From an uncultured Oscillospiraceae bacterium (GTDB lineage: Bacteria; Bacillota; Clostridia; Oscillospirales; Oscillospiraceae), in the NCBI GenBank assembly GCA_910577525.1, contig CAJTLI010000058.1:1-10719 (forward strand): a DNA stretch of 10,719 bases, given 5' to 3'. The stretch's first letter is position 1, and each line of letters begins with the position of its first letter. Positions 1-5,362 of the stretch are shown one piece after another. The notes beneath the pieces are model-generated. The model did not search any database. It saw only the letters and a program-made list of their open reading frames with translations, and was not told the DNA's origin. Both the position numbers and the translations under genes were made by a program.

Positions 1-459
1 CTCAAGGCCGAGATGCTGAAGTTGGCTTCCCAGCTCCCGGAGTTCCCCGTGGTGATGGCCATGCGCGGCGTAGGCGACACTCTCGGCCCCCAGCTCATGG
101 CGGAGATCGGGGATGTGACCAGGTTTGCCCACCGCAGCGCCATCACTTCCTTTGCCGGCGTTGATCCCGGCGCCAACCAGTCCGGCACCCACGAGGCCAA
201 GAGCGTGCGGACTTCCAAAAGCGGTTCGCCCGAGCTGCGTAAAGCCCTGTTCCTGGTGATGGACTGCCTCATCCAGACCAAGCCCCAGGATGACCCCGTG
301 TACCAGTTCATGGACAAGAAACGCGCCGAGGGCAAACCCTATCTGGTTTACATGACCGCCGGAGCAAACAAGTTCCTGCGTGTCTACTACGGCAGAGTGA
401 AGGAGTATCTGGCCACCCTGGAAGGGAACTCTGCACCCAATTCTGGAGAGCATATCTGA
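1..459 (+). CDS. IS110-family transposase, C-terminal part (5' end outside window)
   Basis: The reading frame is open from base 1 and ends at TGA 457-459, so only about the last 152 codons are present. The sequence matches the C-terminal Transposase_20 (IS116/IS110/IS902) domain. A G-V-G segment (codons 61-75 region, MAMRGVGDTLGPQL) resembles the helix-hairpin start of that domain. The block FAGVDPGANQSG near bases 151-186 has the conserved serine (TCC 181-183) that IS110 enzymes are known to need together with an N-terminal RuvC-like DEDD domain, which is not visible here. The end of the protein (KPYLVYMTAGANKFLRVYYGRVKEYL) is intact, so the 3' end is not truncated. IS110 enzymes insert DNA by RNA-guided recombination using a bridge RNA encoded in an IS end. 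Whether the upstream half is intact cannot be judged. Family assignment is firm; the exact IS name is not known to me. Confidence 0.9.
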   Translation, partial: LKAEMLKLASQLPEFPVVMAMRGVGDTLGPQLMAEIGDVTRFAHRSAITSFAGVDPGANQSGTHEAKSVRTSKSGSPELRKALFLVMDCLIQTKPQDDPVYQFMDKKRAEGKPYLVYMTAGANKFLRVYYGRVKEYLATLEGNSAPNSGEHI

Positions 460-482
460 GCGTTGTTACATACAGTTTGACA

Positions 483-512
483 GGTCGGCGCTTCGGTGGC
501 GGCCTTGTTTTT
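483..512 (+). terminator. Imperfect UUCG-capped hairpin with T-run after the transposase gene
   Basis: GGTCGGCGC (483-491) pairs with GTGGCGGCC (496-504), with one G-G mismatch and G-T pairs, around a TTCG tetraloop. TTGTTTTT (505-512) follows. It sits 24 bases after the transposase stop, so it could end that transcript. Because it lies in the IS end, it might instead be part of a structured bridge RNA. Confidence 0.5.
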
Positions 513-549
513 GTGCCCTTTTCTATCACCTCATTCTTTTTCAGCTTTT

Positions 550-581
550 CTGCAAATTTGCCCTTGATTGTTTATTTGCAG
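550..581. repeat. Inverted repeat in the probable IS110 right end
   Basis: CTGCAAAT (550-557) and ATTTGCAG (574-581) form a perfect 8-bp inverted repeat around a 16-base AT-rich loop. It lies about 90 bases downstream of the transposase stop. It may be a sub-terminal repeat of the element or a stem of its bridge RNA; the sequence alone does not decide. Confidence 0.45.
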
Positions 582-699
582 ACTTTTATGAGCGGTACGG
601 CTGGGAGTTCTATTGCATGGCCCGGGGGGACGGGGAGGAGAGGCTCTCGCGGATGTACGTCCACAGAGCGTAAAACCCGCCCGGCAGGGGAAAATCCCC

Positions 700-727
700 A
701 AAAACACCGGGGAGCTCCCCCGTTTTT
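700..727 (+). terminator. Probable intrinsic terminator upstream of the Asp23 gene
   Basis: CGGGG (708-712), loop AGCT and CCCC(C)G (717-722) form a GC-rich hairpin. It is flanked by an A-run (700-704) and followed by TTTTT (723-727). The A-rich left flank and T-rich right flank would let it act on both strands. It separates IS110-derived or upstream transcription from the promoter at 744-772. Confidence 0.6.
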
Positions 728-743
728 CGGCGACAAAACGGGC

Positions 744-772
744 TTGTATTTTCCATGAAAATAGAATACAAT
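744..772 (+). promoter_or_regulatory. Sigma-A promoter for the Asp23-FakA operon
   Basis: TTGTAT (744-749) is separated by 17 bases from TACAAT (767-772). This places the start of transcription near 779 and gives a leader of about 50 bases before the ATG at 830. The match is good but not perfect, and the region is AT-rich relative to its surroundings. Confidence 0.65.
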
Positions 773-829
773 ATGATAGCATGAAAATAGAACGGCGACC
801 CTCTTGCGCGTAAAGAAAGGAAGGTTCCC

Positions 830-1180
830 ATGAAAATACAAACCGAAAAGGGTATGGTCCGCCTCACCAGCGACGTGTACTCCAACCTCACCGGGGCGGT
901 GGCCACCAGCTGCTACGGCGTCAAGGGCATGGCGTTCCGCTCCAAGACGGACGGTCTGGTCCATCTGCTCCGCCGGGAGTCCATGTCCAAGGGCGTGAAG
1001 ATCGTCTATAACGACGACCAGTCCATCTCCATCTATCTCCACATCATTGTGGACAACGGCGTGAACCTGCTGGCGGTGGGCGAGTCCATCCAGAACGAAG
1101 TGAAGTACAACGTCCACCGCCTCACCGGGGTGGAGGTGCGCAGCGTCAACGTCTGCGTGGATTCCATGGTACTCGGCTAA
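830..1180 (+). CDS. Asp23/Gls24 family protein (YloU-like)
   Basis: A 116-residue protein, the usual size for the short Asp23/Gls24 family members. It begins with a beta-rich segment (KIQTEKGMVRLTSDVYSNLTGAVATSCYGVKGM) in which the GVKGM turn is the family hallmark. It continues with the central strand-rich region IYLHIIVDNGVNLLAVGESIQNEVKYNV and ends in the typical V-R-S-V-N-V-C-V-D strand. In Bacillus subtilis the homologue YloU lies next to yloV, and the next gene here is the YloV/FakA homologue, which supports the call. Family members are linked to cell-envelope homeostasis; the exact molecular role is not established. The start at 830 is supported by AAAGGAAGG about 5 bases upstream. The downstream kinase gene starts 35 bases after this stop with no terminator between, so the two are probably co-transcribed. 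Confidence 0.92.
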   Translation: MKIQTEKGMVRLTSDVYSNLTGAVATSCYGVKGMAFRSKTDGLVHLLRRESMSKGVKIVYNDDQSISIYLHIIVDNGVNLLAVGESIQNEVKYNVHRLTGVEVRSVNVCVDSMVLG

Positions 1181-1215
1181 GGCCGCTCAGACCAGACAGA
1201 AAGGATTATCCGAAT

Positions 1216-2907
1216 ATGGTAGATATCATTGACGGCGCGCTGTTCCAGCGCATGGTGATCCACGGCTCCGCCTCCATCAACGCCCAGAAGCAGGCCATCA
1301 ACGACCTGAACGTGTTTCCCGTCCCCGACGGGGACACCGGCACCAACATGTCCCTTACCATCGGCACCGCCGCCGCCGAGGCGAAAAAAAAGCCCGCCGA
1401 GAGCGTGGGAAAGGCCGCGTCCATCAACGCCTCCGCCCTGCTGCGGGGGGCCCGGGGCAACTCCGGGGTGATTTTGTCCCTGCTGTTCCGGGGCGTGTCC
1501 AAGGGCCTCAAGGAGAAGGACCAGGCCGACGGCGCGCTGTTTGCCGCCGCCCTGAGCGAGGGCGTGTCCGCCGCCTACAAGGCGGTGATGAAGCCCGCCG
1601 AGGGCACCATTCTGACCGTGTCCCGGCTGGCCGCCGTCAAGGCCTCTGAGACGGCCCAGGAGAACAACAGCGTGGAGGCCGTGCTGGAGGCCGCCATTGC
1701 CGAGGGCCAGGCCGCCCTGGCCAACACCGTCAATCAGAACCCGGTGCTGAAGAAGGCCGGGGTGGTGGACGCCGGCGGCAAGGGCTTTCTGGTCATCCTC
1801 CAGGGAATGCTGGACGAGCTGCGGGGCCTGCCCGTCCCCGACCAGGAGGACGATTCCCTGCCCGTGAACGAGTCCGCCGATTTCGCCGCCCTGTCCGAGG
1901 AGGACATCACCTTTACCTTTGACACCGTATTCATCGTCCGCAAGGCCGCAGGCAAGTCCATCGAGCCCTTCCGCGCCTACCTGAACGGCATTGGCGACAG
2001 CCTGGTCATCGGCGAGGACGACGAGTCCTTCAAGGTCCACGTCCACACCGACACCCCCGGCGAGGCCCTGTCCGAGGCCCAGAAATACGGCACCCTGGAG
2101 CTGGCCAAGATCGAGAACATGCGCACCCAGGCCGAGGAGCTGGCCGCGGGCAAAAAGGCCCAGTCCACCGACGACCTGGAGCAGGTGGAGGCCGAGCTGG
2201 AGGCCCAGGAGAAGGACGGCGGGGCGTGGAAGGTGGCCGCTCCGGAGAAGAAATACGGCGTGGTGGCGGTGTGCGCCGGGGAGGGCATGGCCTCCGTGTT
2301 CCGGGACCTGGGGGTGGACGACATCATCTCCGGCGGACAGACCATGAACCCCTCCACCGAGGACATTCTGCGGGCCATCGACCGCACTCCCGCCGAAATC
2401 GTCTTCGTCCTGCCCAACAACAAGAATATCATCATGGCCGCCCAGCAGTGCGTGGGCTTTGTCCCCGACAAGCAGGTGGTGGTGATCCCCACCCGCACCG
2501 TGCCCCAGGGCATCTCCGCCATGCTGGTGCTGGACCCGGAGGCCGAGGTGGAGGCCAACTCCGCCGCCATGGAGGAGGCCCGGAAAAACGTGCGCACCTC
2601 TGAGGTCACTTACGCCGCCCGGGACTCTGATTTTGACGGCTTCGACATCCACGAGGGGGACTACATGGCCCTGGCGGAGGGCCAGCTCTTCGGCACCGAC
2701 CGGGCCATCGGCTCCCTGCTGGAGCGGCTGGCCCAGGCGGACTCCCAGCAGAAGGCCGAGTTCATCAGCATCTTCTACGGGGAGGATGTCACCGAGGACC
2801 AGGCCGGCGAGGCCCTGTCCATCTTCCAGAGGGAGTGCCCCAACGCCGAGATCACCCTGCTGTCCGGCGGCCAGCCCGTCTACTACTATATGATCTCCGC
2901 CGAGTAA
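1216..2907 (+). CDS. fakA: DAK2 domain fatty-acid kinase catalytic subunit (FakA/YloV-like)
   Basis: A 563-residue protein of normal length for FakA/YloV. Residues 1-200 form a DhaL-like kinase domain. NVFPVPDGDTGTNM (32-45) carries the aspartates D38 and D40, which in DhaL-type kinases hold magnesium and ATP. RGARGNSGVILS (77-88) and VVDAGGKGF (183-191) are further nucleotide-site motifs. A middle domain contains VHVHTDTPG (274-282), the histidine motif of FakA. The C-terminal third (about 345-563) is the region that in FakA contacts the acyl-carrying FakB protein. The family phosphorylates FakB-bound fatty acids in the cytoplasm so they can enter phospholipid synthesis; no FakB gene is in this window. 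At the position where I expect the middle-domain cysteine (YCTEF-type motif) this protein reads FTFDTVF (233-239). A charged, Glu/Ala/Gln-rich helix-like linker spans about 303-336. AAAGGA precedes the ATG, and a strong terminator follows the stop. Confidence 0.93.
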   Translation: MVDIIDGALFQRMVIHGSASINAQKQAINDLNVFPVPDGDTGTNMSLTIGTAAAEAKKKPAESVGKAASINASALLRGARGNSGVILSLLFRGVSKGLKEKDQADGALFAAALSEGVSAAYKAVMKPAEGTILTVSRLAAVKASETAQENNSVEAVLEAAIAEGQAALANTVNQNPVLKKAGVVDAGGKGFLVILQGMLDELRGLPVPDQEDDSLPVNESADFAALSEEDITFTFDTVFIVRKAAGKSIEPFRAYLNGIGDSLVIGEDDESFKVHVHTDTPGEALSEAQKYGTLELAKIENMRTQAEELAAGKKAQSTDDLEQVEAELEAQEKDGGAWKVAAPEKKYGVVAVCAGEGMASVFRDLGVDDIISGGQTMNPSTEDILRAIDRTPAEIVFVLPNNKNIIMAAQQCVGFVPDKQVVVIPTRTVPQGISAMLVLDPEAEVEANSAAMEEARKNVRTSEVTYAARDSDFDGFDIHEGDYMALAEGQLFGTDRAIGSLLERLAQADSQQKAEFISIFYGEDVTEDQAGEALSIFQRECPNAEITLLSGGQPVYYYMISAE

Positions 2908-2922
2908 GGCGGCACATCGGGA

Positions 2923-2952
2923 GCGCCCGGGCCATAGCCCGGGCGCTTATTT
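2923..2952 (+). terminator. Strong intrinsic terminator after the FakA gene
   Basis: GCGCCCGGGC (2923-2932) and GCCCGGGCGC (2937-2946) form a perfect 10-bp stem around a CATA loop, followed by TTATTTGTT. It starts 15 bases after the FakA stop codon and closes the Asp23-FakA operon. Confidence 0.88.
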
Positions 2953-2970
2953 GTTACAGTGGCCCTTTGT

Positions 2971-3042
2971 AGGGGCGGCTATCAGCCGCCCGCTGCCGGC
3001 CATGTACCCGGTGCCCTTGGTAGAGGCGGATCATATCCGCCC
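2971..3042. repeat. Pair of related GC-rich hairpin repeats
   Basis: Two similar units start with TAG(G/A)GGCGG. In the first, GGGCGGCT (2973-2980) pairs with AGCCGCCC (2984-2991) around ATC. In the second, GGCGGAT (3025-3031) pairs with ATCCGCC (3035-3041) around CAT. The 30-odd bases between them are GC-rich and unrelated. They lie between a terminator and the next promoter, so they are not needed as terminators, and neither is followed directly by a clean T-run. I take them to be copies of a dispersed small palindromic repeat. Genome-wide copy number cannot be seen here. Confidence 0.55.
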
Positions 3043-3072
3043 CCACATTTTTTGCGAAAATGTAAAATATGC

Positions 3073-3101
3073 TTGACATCAGATGTAAAGCGTGCTATAC
3101 T
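3073..3101 (+). promoter_or_regulatory. Strong sigma-A promoter of the XRE-membrane protein-RluA operon
   Basis: TTGACA (3073-3078), a 17-base spacer and TATACT (3096-3101) give an almost perfect promoter, with transcription expected to start near 3108. The spacer contains a TGTAAAG (3084-3090) that matches a half-site of the palindrome at the start site. Regulation by a repressor occupying both positions is therefore likely. Confidence 0.85.
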
Positions 3102-3107
3102 CCATCT

Positions 3108-3125
3108 TGTAAAGCAAACTTTACA
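3108..3125. promoter_or_regulatory. Palindromic operator at the transcription start (TGTAAAG-CAAA-CTTTACA)
   Basis: TGTAAAG (3108-3114) and CTTTACA (3119-3125) form a perfect 7-bp inverted repeat with a 4-base centre, placed on the predicted +1. A further direct copy of TGTAAAG lies in the promoter spacer (3084-3090), 24 bases upstream, and a partial TGTAAAA lies at 3061-3067. This layout is typical of autorepression by a small XRE protein, and such a protein is encoded immediately downstream. That it is the ligand is inferred. Confidence 0.65.
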
Positions 3126-3187
3126 TCACTTCCTATGAGGAGGAAATCAAAATGGTACAGACAAGCTGTGCCGTCAGGAGGGATGAC

Positions 3188-3391
3188 ATGGAAAACCGAA
3201 TCGCCGCCCTGCGAAAAGAGCGGCGGCTCTCCCAGGCGGAGCTGGCCGAGGCGGTGGCCGTCACCCGGCAGACCATCATCTCGCTGGAGAGCGGGCGCTA
3301 CAACGCCTCGCTCCTGCTGGCCCACAAGATCGCCAGATACTTTGACTCCACCATCGAGGACATTTTTCTGTTTGAGGAGGAGGAACCATGA
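3188..3391 (+). CDS. Small XRE/Cro-C1 family DNA-binding regulator
   Basis: A 67-residue protein that is almost only a helix-turn-helix domain. It has MENRIAALRKERRLSQ, then AELAEAVAVTRQTIISLESGRYNAS (recognition helix about residues 27-36), then LLLAHKIARYFDSTIEDIF and an acidic tail. This is the common short XRE type found in Firmicutes operons with small membrane proteins. The start at 3188 fits the family and has AGGAGGG (3176-3182) 5 bases upstream. An in-frame ATG at 3152 with GAGGAGG 8 bases upstream would add 12 residues (MVQTSCAVRRDD) and is also plausible. The gene is first in its operon and directly follows a promoter with a palindromic operator, so autoregulation is likely. Its stop overlaps the next start (ATGA at 3388-3391). 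Confidence 0.88.
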   Translation: MENRIAALRKERRLSQAELAEAVAVTRQTIISLESGRYNASLLLAHKIARYFDSTIEDIFLFEEEEP

Positions 3392-3630
3392 GGCGCAACT
3401 GTAATTTTAACATCAATCCCGCCTTTGCCGCCGGCGTCACCCTGATGTGGATCAGCCTGCTCATCCGAAACGTGCTGGAGCTGGGGGGCCCTGCGGCCTC
3501 CGCGGCCCATTTCCTATCCGGCGCGGCCTGCACGCTATTGCTGATCGGCCTACTGTACGGCTCTCCCAAGATCCGGCCCCTGTTTGATAAATTCCACGCC
3601 TTCAAGCGCCGGCTCTTAGGCCGGGAATAA
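3388..3630 (+). CDS. Small membrane protein, two predicted helices, unknown function
   Basis: An 80-residue protein with two hydrophobic stretches, about residues 10-29 and 38-58, and a strongly basic C-terminal tail (FDKFHAFKRRLLGRE) expected to lie in the cytoplasm. I do not recognise a named family. The start overlaps the XRE stop by four bases (ATGA), with a GAGGAGGAGGA ribosome binding site inside the end of the XRE gene, so translation is probably coupled. The XRE + small membrane protein + larger membrane protein arrangement is a recurring one in Firmicutes, where the membrane partner may sense a signal or be the regulated product. Which applies here is unknown. Confidence 0.75.
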   Translation: MRRNCNFNINPAFAAGVTLMWISLLIRNVLELGGPAASAAHFLSGAACTLLLIGLLYGSPKIRPLFDKFHAFKRRLLGRE

Positions 3631-3642
3631 GGAGGAACCCCT

Positions 3643-4104
3643 ATGATGCTGCACATATTTGATACGTCCAACTATGAGCGCTCCCTGCGCCGCCGCCGTC
3701 TGGCGGGCTTCGGCCTGCTGGCGGTGGGGCTGACGGGCCTTGTCTGCTACCTCCTGCTGATTCATGACAGCGACGTCCTGCCCGACTTTGCCCAGGGCTT
3801 CTACCTGGGCGGCTCCAGCGGCATCGCCATCGGCTCGGTGTTCCTGCTGGTGCGGATTCAGTACCTGCTCACCCACCCGGCGGCTCGGAAAAAGGCAAAA
3901 ATCCAGGAGCAGGACGAGCGGGAAAAGACCATCATCAACCAGGCGTTTCAGTTCGCCGGGATGTTCACCTTTTTCGCCGCCGCGGCCTCCATGTTCGTGC
4001 TGGTGGCGGTGAGTATGGAGGCGGCTATGGCGGTGCTGGGCGTCATTGCGGTGTACGCCGTGGTCTGGCTTATCTCCTGCGCCTATCTGTCCAGAACGCT
4101 GTGA
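3643..4104 (+). CDS. Four-helix membrane protein with a DER-EK motif, unknown function
   Basis: A 153-residue protein with four predicted transmembrane segments at about residues 20-40, 52-72, 103-124 and 126-148. The basic N-terminal stretch RSLRRRRL (13-20) suggests that end is cytoplasmic. Between helices 2 and 3 a charged cytoplasmic loop reads KIQEQDEREKTIINQA (86-101). A D-E-R followed by a short helix is a hallmark of DUF2178-like membrane proteins that often pair with small XRE regulators; I see that resemblance but cannot confirm membership. AAGGAGGA lies 5-6 bases upstream of the ATG at 3643, and a second in-frame ATG follows directly. The stop overlaps the GTG start of the RluA gene (GTGA at 4101-4104), so these are one operon. 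Confidence 0.78.
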   Translation: MMLHIFDTSNYERSLRRRRLAGFGLLAVGLTGLVCYLLLIHDSDVLPDFAQGFYLGGSSGIAIGSVFLLVRIQYLLTHPAARKKAKIQEQDEREKTIINQAFQFAGMFTFFAAAASMFVLVAVSMEAAMAVLGVIAVYAVVWLISCAYLSRTL

Positions 4105-5105
4105 GCGCCCGGTATCTCACCTTAAAAATCACCCCCGAGCTGGCGGGGCTGGAGGTAAACACCCTCCTGCGCCGCCGGCTGGGGCTGTCTGGCACCGTCC
4201 TGCGCCGGGTGAAGTGGCTGGAGGACGGCATCACCCTGGATGGGGTCCGGGTGAACGTCCGGGTCCGGGTGAGGGAGGGGCAGACGCTGGCCGTCCGGCT
4301 CACCTCGTCGGGGCAAAGTCCGCTCCAGGGGGAACACCCTTCGGGTATTCCCCCCTGTGCTCCCTTGCCCCTCCTCTCCCCACCGGACCCGCTTCGCTGG
4401 GCTCCGGCGGGGACCCCCAGGGTGGTCCCCGCTCCCGGCCCCCTGGATATTGTGTACGAGGACCCGGACATCATCGTGCTGAACAAGGCCCCCGGAGTGC
4501 TGGTCCACCCCGGCCACGGCCATTTCGACGATACGCTGGGTAATTTTTTGATGTATCATTACAAAAAGGAGGGGGACGAGTCCGATTTTCACCCCGTCCA
4601 CCGGCTGGACAAGGGCACCTCGGGGCTTGTCGTTGTGGCCAAGCACCCCCACGCTCAGGAGCGGCTGAAAAACCAGTTCCACACCGGGGACTTCCGCCGG
4701 GTGTATCTGGCGGTGTGCGACGGGGCGCCGCCCCAGCCCTCCGGCGTCATCGACGCCCCCATCGGGCGGGCGGACGGCTCCCTGATGGCCCGGGAGGTGC
4801 GCCCGGACGGACAGCCCGCCCGCACCCATTATCAGGTGGTGCGCCCCCTGGGCCCCCGGACGCTGGTGGAGCTCACCCTGGACACGGGCCGCACCCATCA
4901 GATCCGGGTGCACATGGCCCACATCGGCTGCCCCCTCACCGGGGACTTCCTGTACGGGACGGAAAATCCGGCTTTGATCGGACGGCCCGCCCTCCACTCT
5001 GCCCGGCTGGAGCTGGCTCACCCCGTCACCGGGGCGCGCCTCAGCTTTGCCGCGCCTCTGCCCGCCGATCTGGCGGCGCTGATTCCAAAGGAGAATATTT
5101 CATGA
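4101..5105 (+). CDS. RluA-family RNA pseudouridine synthase with an in-frame palindromic insert
   Basis: A 334-residue RluA-type enzyme that isomerises specific uridines in rRNA or tRNA to pseudouridine; the target RNA cannot be told from sequence. Residues 1-67 are an S4 RNA-binding domain (GLEVNTLLRRRLGLSGTVLR...). The catalytic domain starts near residue 114 (LDIVYEDPDIIVLNKAPGVLVHPG). It contains HRLDKGTSG (167-175) with the catalytic aspartate D170 (codon 4608-4610), RVYLAVCDG (200-208) and TGRTHQIRVHMAHIGCPLTGD (262-282), all intact. Between the two domains, residues about 70-105 (Pro/Gly-rich, SGQSPLQGEHPSGIPPCAP...) are extra relative to the usual short linker and are encoded by nested palindromes at 4310-4413. 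The GTG start overlaps the previous stop and has no clear Shine-Dalgarno sequence, so translation probably depends on coupling. It overlaps the following small gene by four bases. Confidence 0.93.
   Translation: MSARYLTLKITPELAGLEVNTLLRRRLGLSGTVLRRVKWLEDGITLDGVRVNVRVRVREGQTLAVRLTSSGQSPLQGEHPSGIPPCAPLPLLSPPDPLRWAPAGTPRVVPAPGPLDIVYEDPDIIVLNKAPGVLVHPGHGHFDDTLGNFLMYHYKKEGDESDFHPVHRLDKGTSGLVVVAKHPHAQERLKNQFHTGDFRRVYLAVCDGAPPQPSGVIDAPIGRADGSLMAREVRPDGQPARTHYQVVRPLGPRTLVELTLDTGRTHQIRVHMAHIGCPLTGDFLYGTENPALIGRPALHSARLELAHPVTGARLSFAAPLPADLAALIPKENIS
4310..4430. repeat. Nested palindromic element inserted in frame within the RluA gene
   Basis: A GC-rich block made almost wholly of inverted repeats. 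First, GGGGCAA (4310-4316) pairs with TTGCCCC (4365-4371), enclosing GGGGGAA (4328-4334)/TTCCCCC (4348-4354) and ACCC (4336-4339)/GGGT (4343-4346) with a TTC loop. Second, TCCCC (4377-4381), CCGGA (4383-4387) and CCC (4388-4390) pair with GGG (4399-4401), TCCGG (4403-4407) and GGGGA (4409-4413), again with a TTC at the tip. GGGGACC (4409-4415) can also pair with GGTCCCC (4424-4430). The frame stays open throughout. The block encodes the unusual inter-domain linker of the pseudouridine synthase. Confidence 0.7.
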
Positions 5106-5281
5106 AAAAATTACAGTTTGTAAGCCTTTTGACGCTGTTCCTGTCGGTGATGCTGTGGACGGTGGGGCGGCTCTCCTCCCCTCTGCCCGACTGGGCGGTG
5201 CGGGTCAACGGCGTGGTCATGTGCGCGGCCATGGCGGCGCTGGTGTTTTCCACCGTCCGGCTCAGGGTTAAAAATTCATAA
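5102..5281 (+). CDS. Small two-helix membrane protein, unknown function
   Basis: A 59-residue protein starting at ATG 5102, which overlaps the RluA stop (ATGA 5102-5105), and ending at TAA 5279-5281. AAGGAG (5088-5093) lies 8 bases upstream, which strongly supports translation. It starts MKKLQFVSLLTLFLSVMLWTVG, a hydrophobic helix after two lysines. A short polar loop (RLSSPLPDWAVR) leads into a second hydrophobic helix (VNGVVMCAAMAALVFSTV), and the protein ends in a basic tail. I do not recognise a family. As last gene of the XRE-RluA operon it is most likely co-transcribed with RluA. No clear terminator follows; the next promoter starts 17 bases later. Confidence 0.75.
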   Translation: MKKLQFVSLLTLFLSVMLWTVGRLSSPLPDWAVRVNGVVMCAAMAALVFSTVRLRVKNS

Positions 5282-5298
5282 AGCCGCCGGGGACCGCG

Positions 5299-5327
5299 TT
5301 GACAACATGATTTATATAGTGTATAAT
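5299..5327 (+). promoter_or_regulatory. Perfect consensus sigma-A promoter of the DUF6440 gene
   Basis: TTGACA (5299-5304), a 17-base spacer and TATAAT (5322-5327) match the consensus at all twelve positions. The start of transcription is expected near 5334, leaving a leader of about 29 bases that includes AAAGGAAGG before the ATG at 5363. No palindromic operator is evident around it, so expression may be high and constitutive. Confidence 0.88.
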
Positions 5328-5362
5328 ATTATTCAGCATCAGATGAGAAAGGAAGGATCACC

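Larger units (their letters stand above)
460..829. other. Non-coding stretch: IS110 right end, terminator-like hairpins and promoter of the next gene
   Basis: No convincing gene lies in these 370 bases; the open frames on both strands are low-complexity and lack family features. The first ~150 bases are AT-richer (pyrimidine-rich at 505-550) and probably belong to the non-coding end of the IS110 element. The distal part carries a terminator-like hairpin (700-727) and a sigma-A promoter (744-772) for the Asp23 gene. IS110 elements usually lack clear terminal inverted repeats, so the IS/chromosome boundary cannot be placed from one copy. Confidence 0.6.

Noticed and set aside
477..758. A 93-codon frame between the IS110 gene and the Asp23 gene
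   Set aside because: No good ribosome binding site or family features; it runs through terminator-like hairpins and into the promoter of the next gene.
1177..2652. A 491-codon open frame on the minus strand, opposite the FakA gene
   Set aside because: Same artefact: a Gly/His/Leu/Val-rich translation without recognisable domains, wholly overlapped by a well-supported kinase gene.
2971..3042. The two GC-rich hairpins as a CRISPR array or terminators
   Set aside because: There are only two units with differing stems and no regular spacers, and neither is followed by a clean T-run; a true terminator already lies upstream at 2923-2952.
4310..4430. Frameshift or pseudogene in RluA caused by the palindromic block
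   Set aside because: The frame is continuous across the block and all catalytic motifs downstream are in the same frame, so the gene appears functional.
4122..5021. A 299-codon minus-strand frame opposite the RluA gene
   Set aside because: Composition-driven shadow; the plus strand has all RluA catalytic motifs and operon overlaps.
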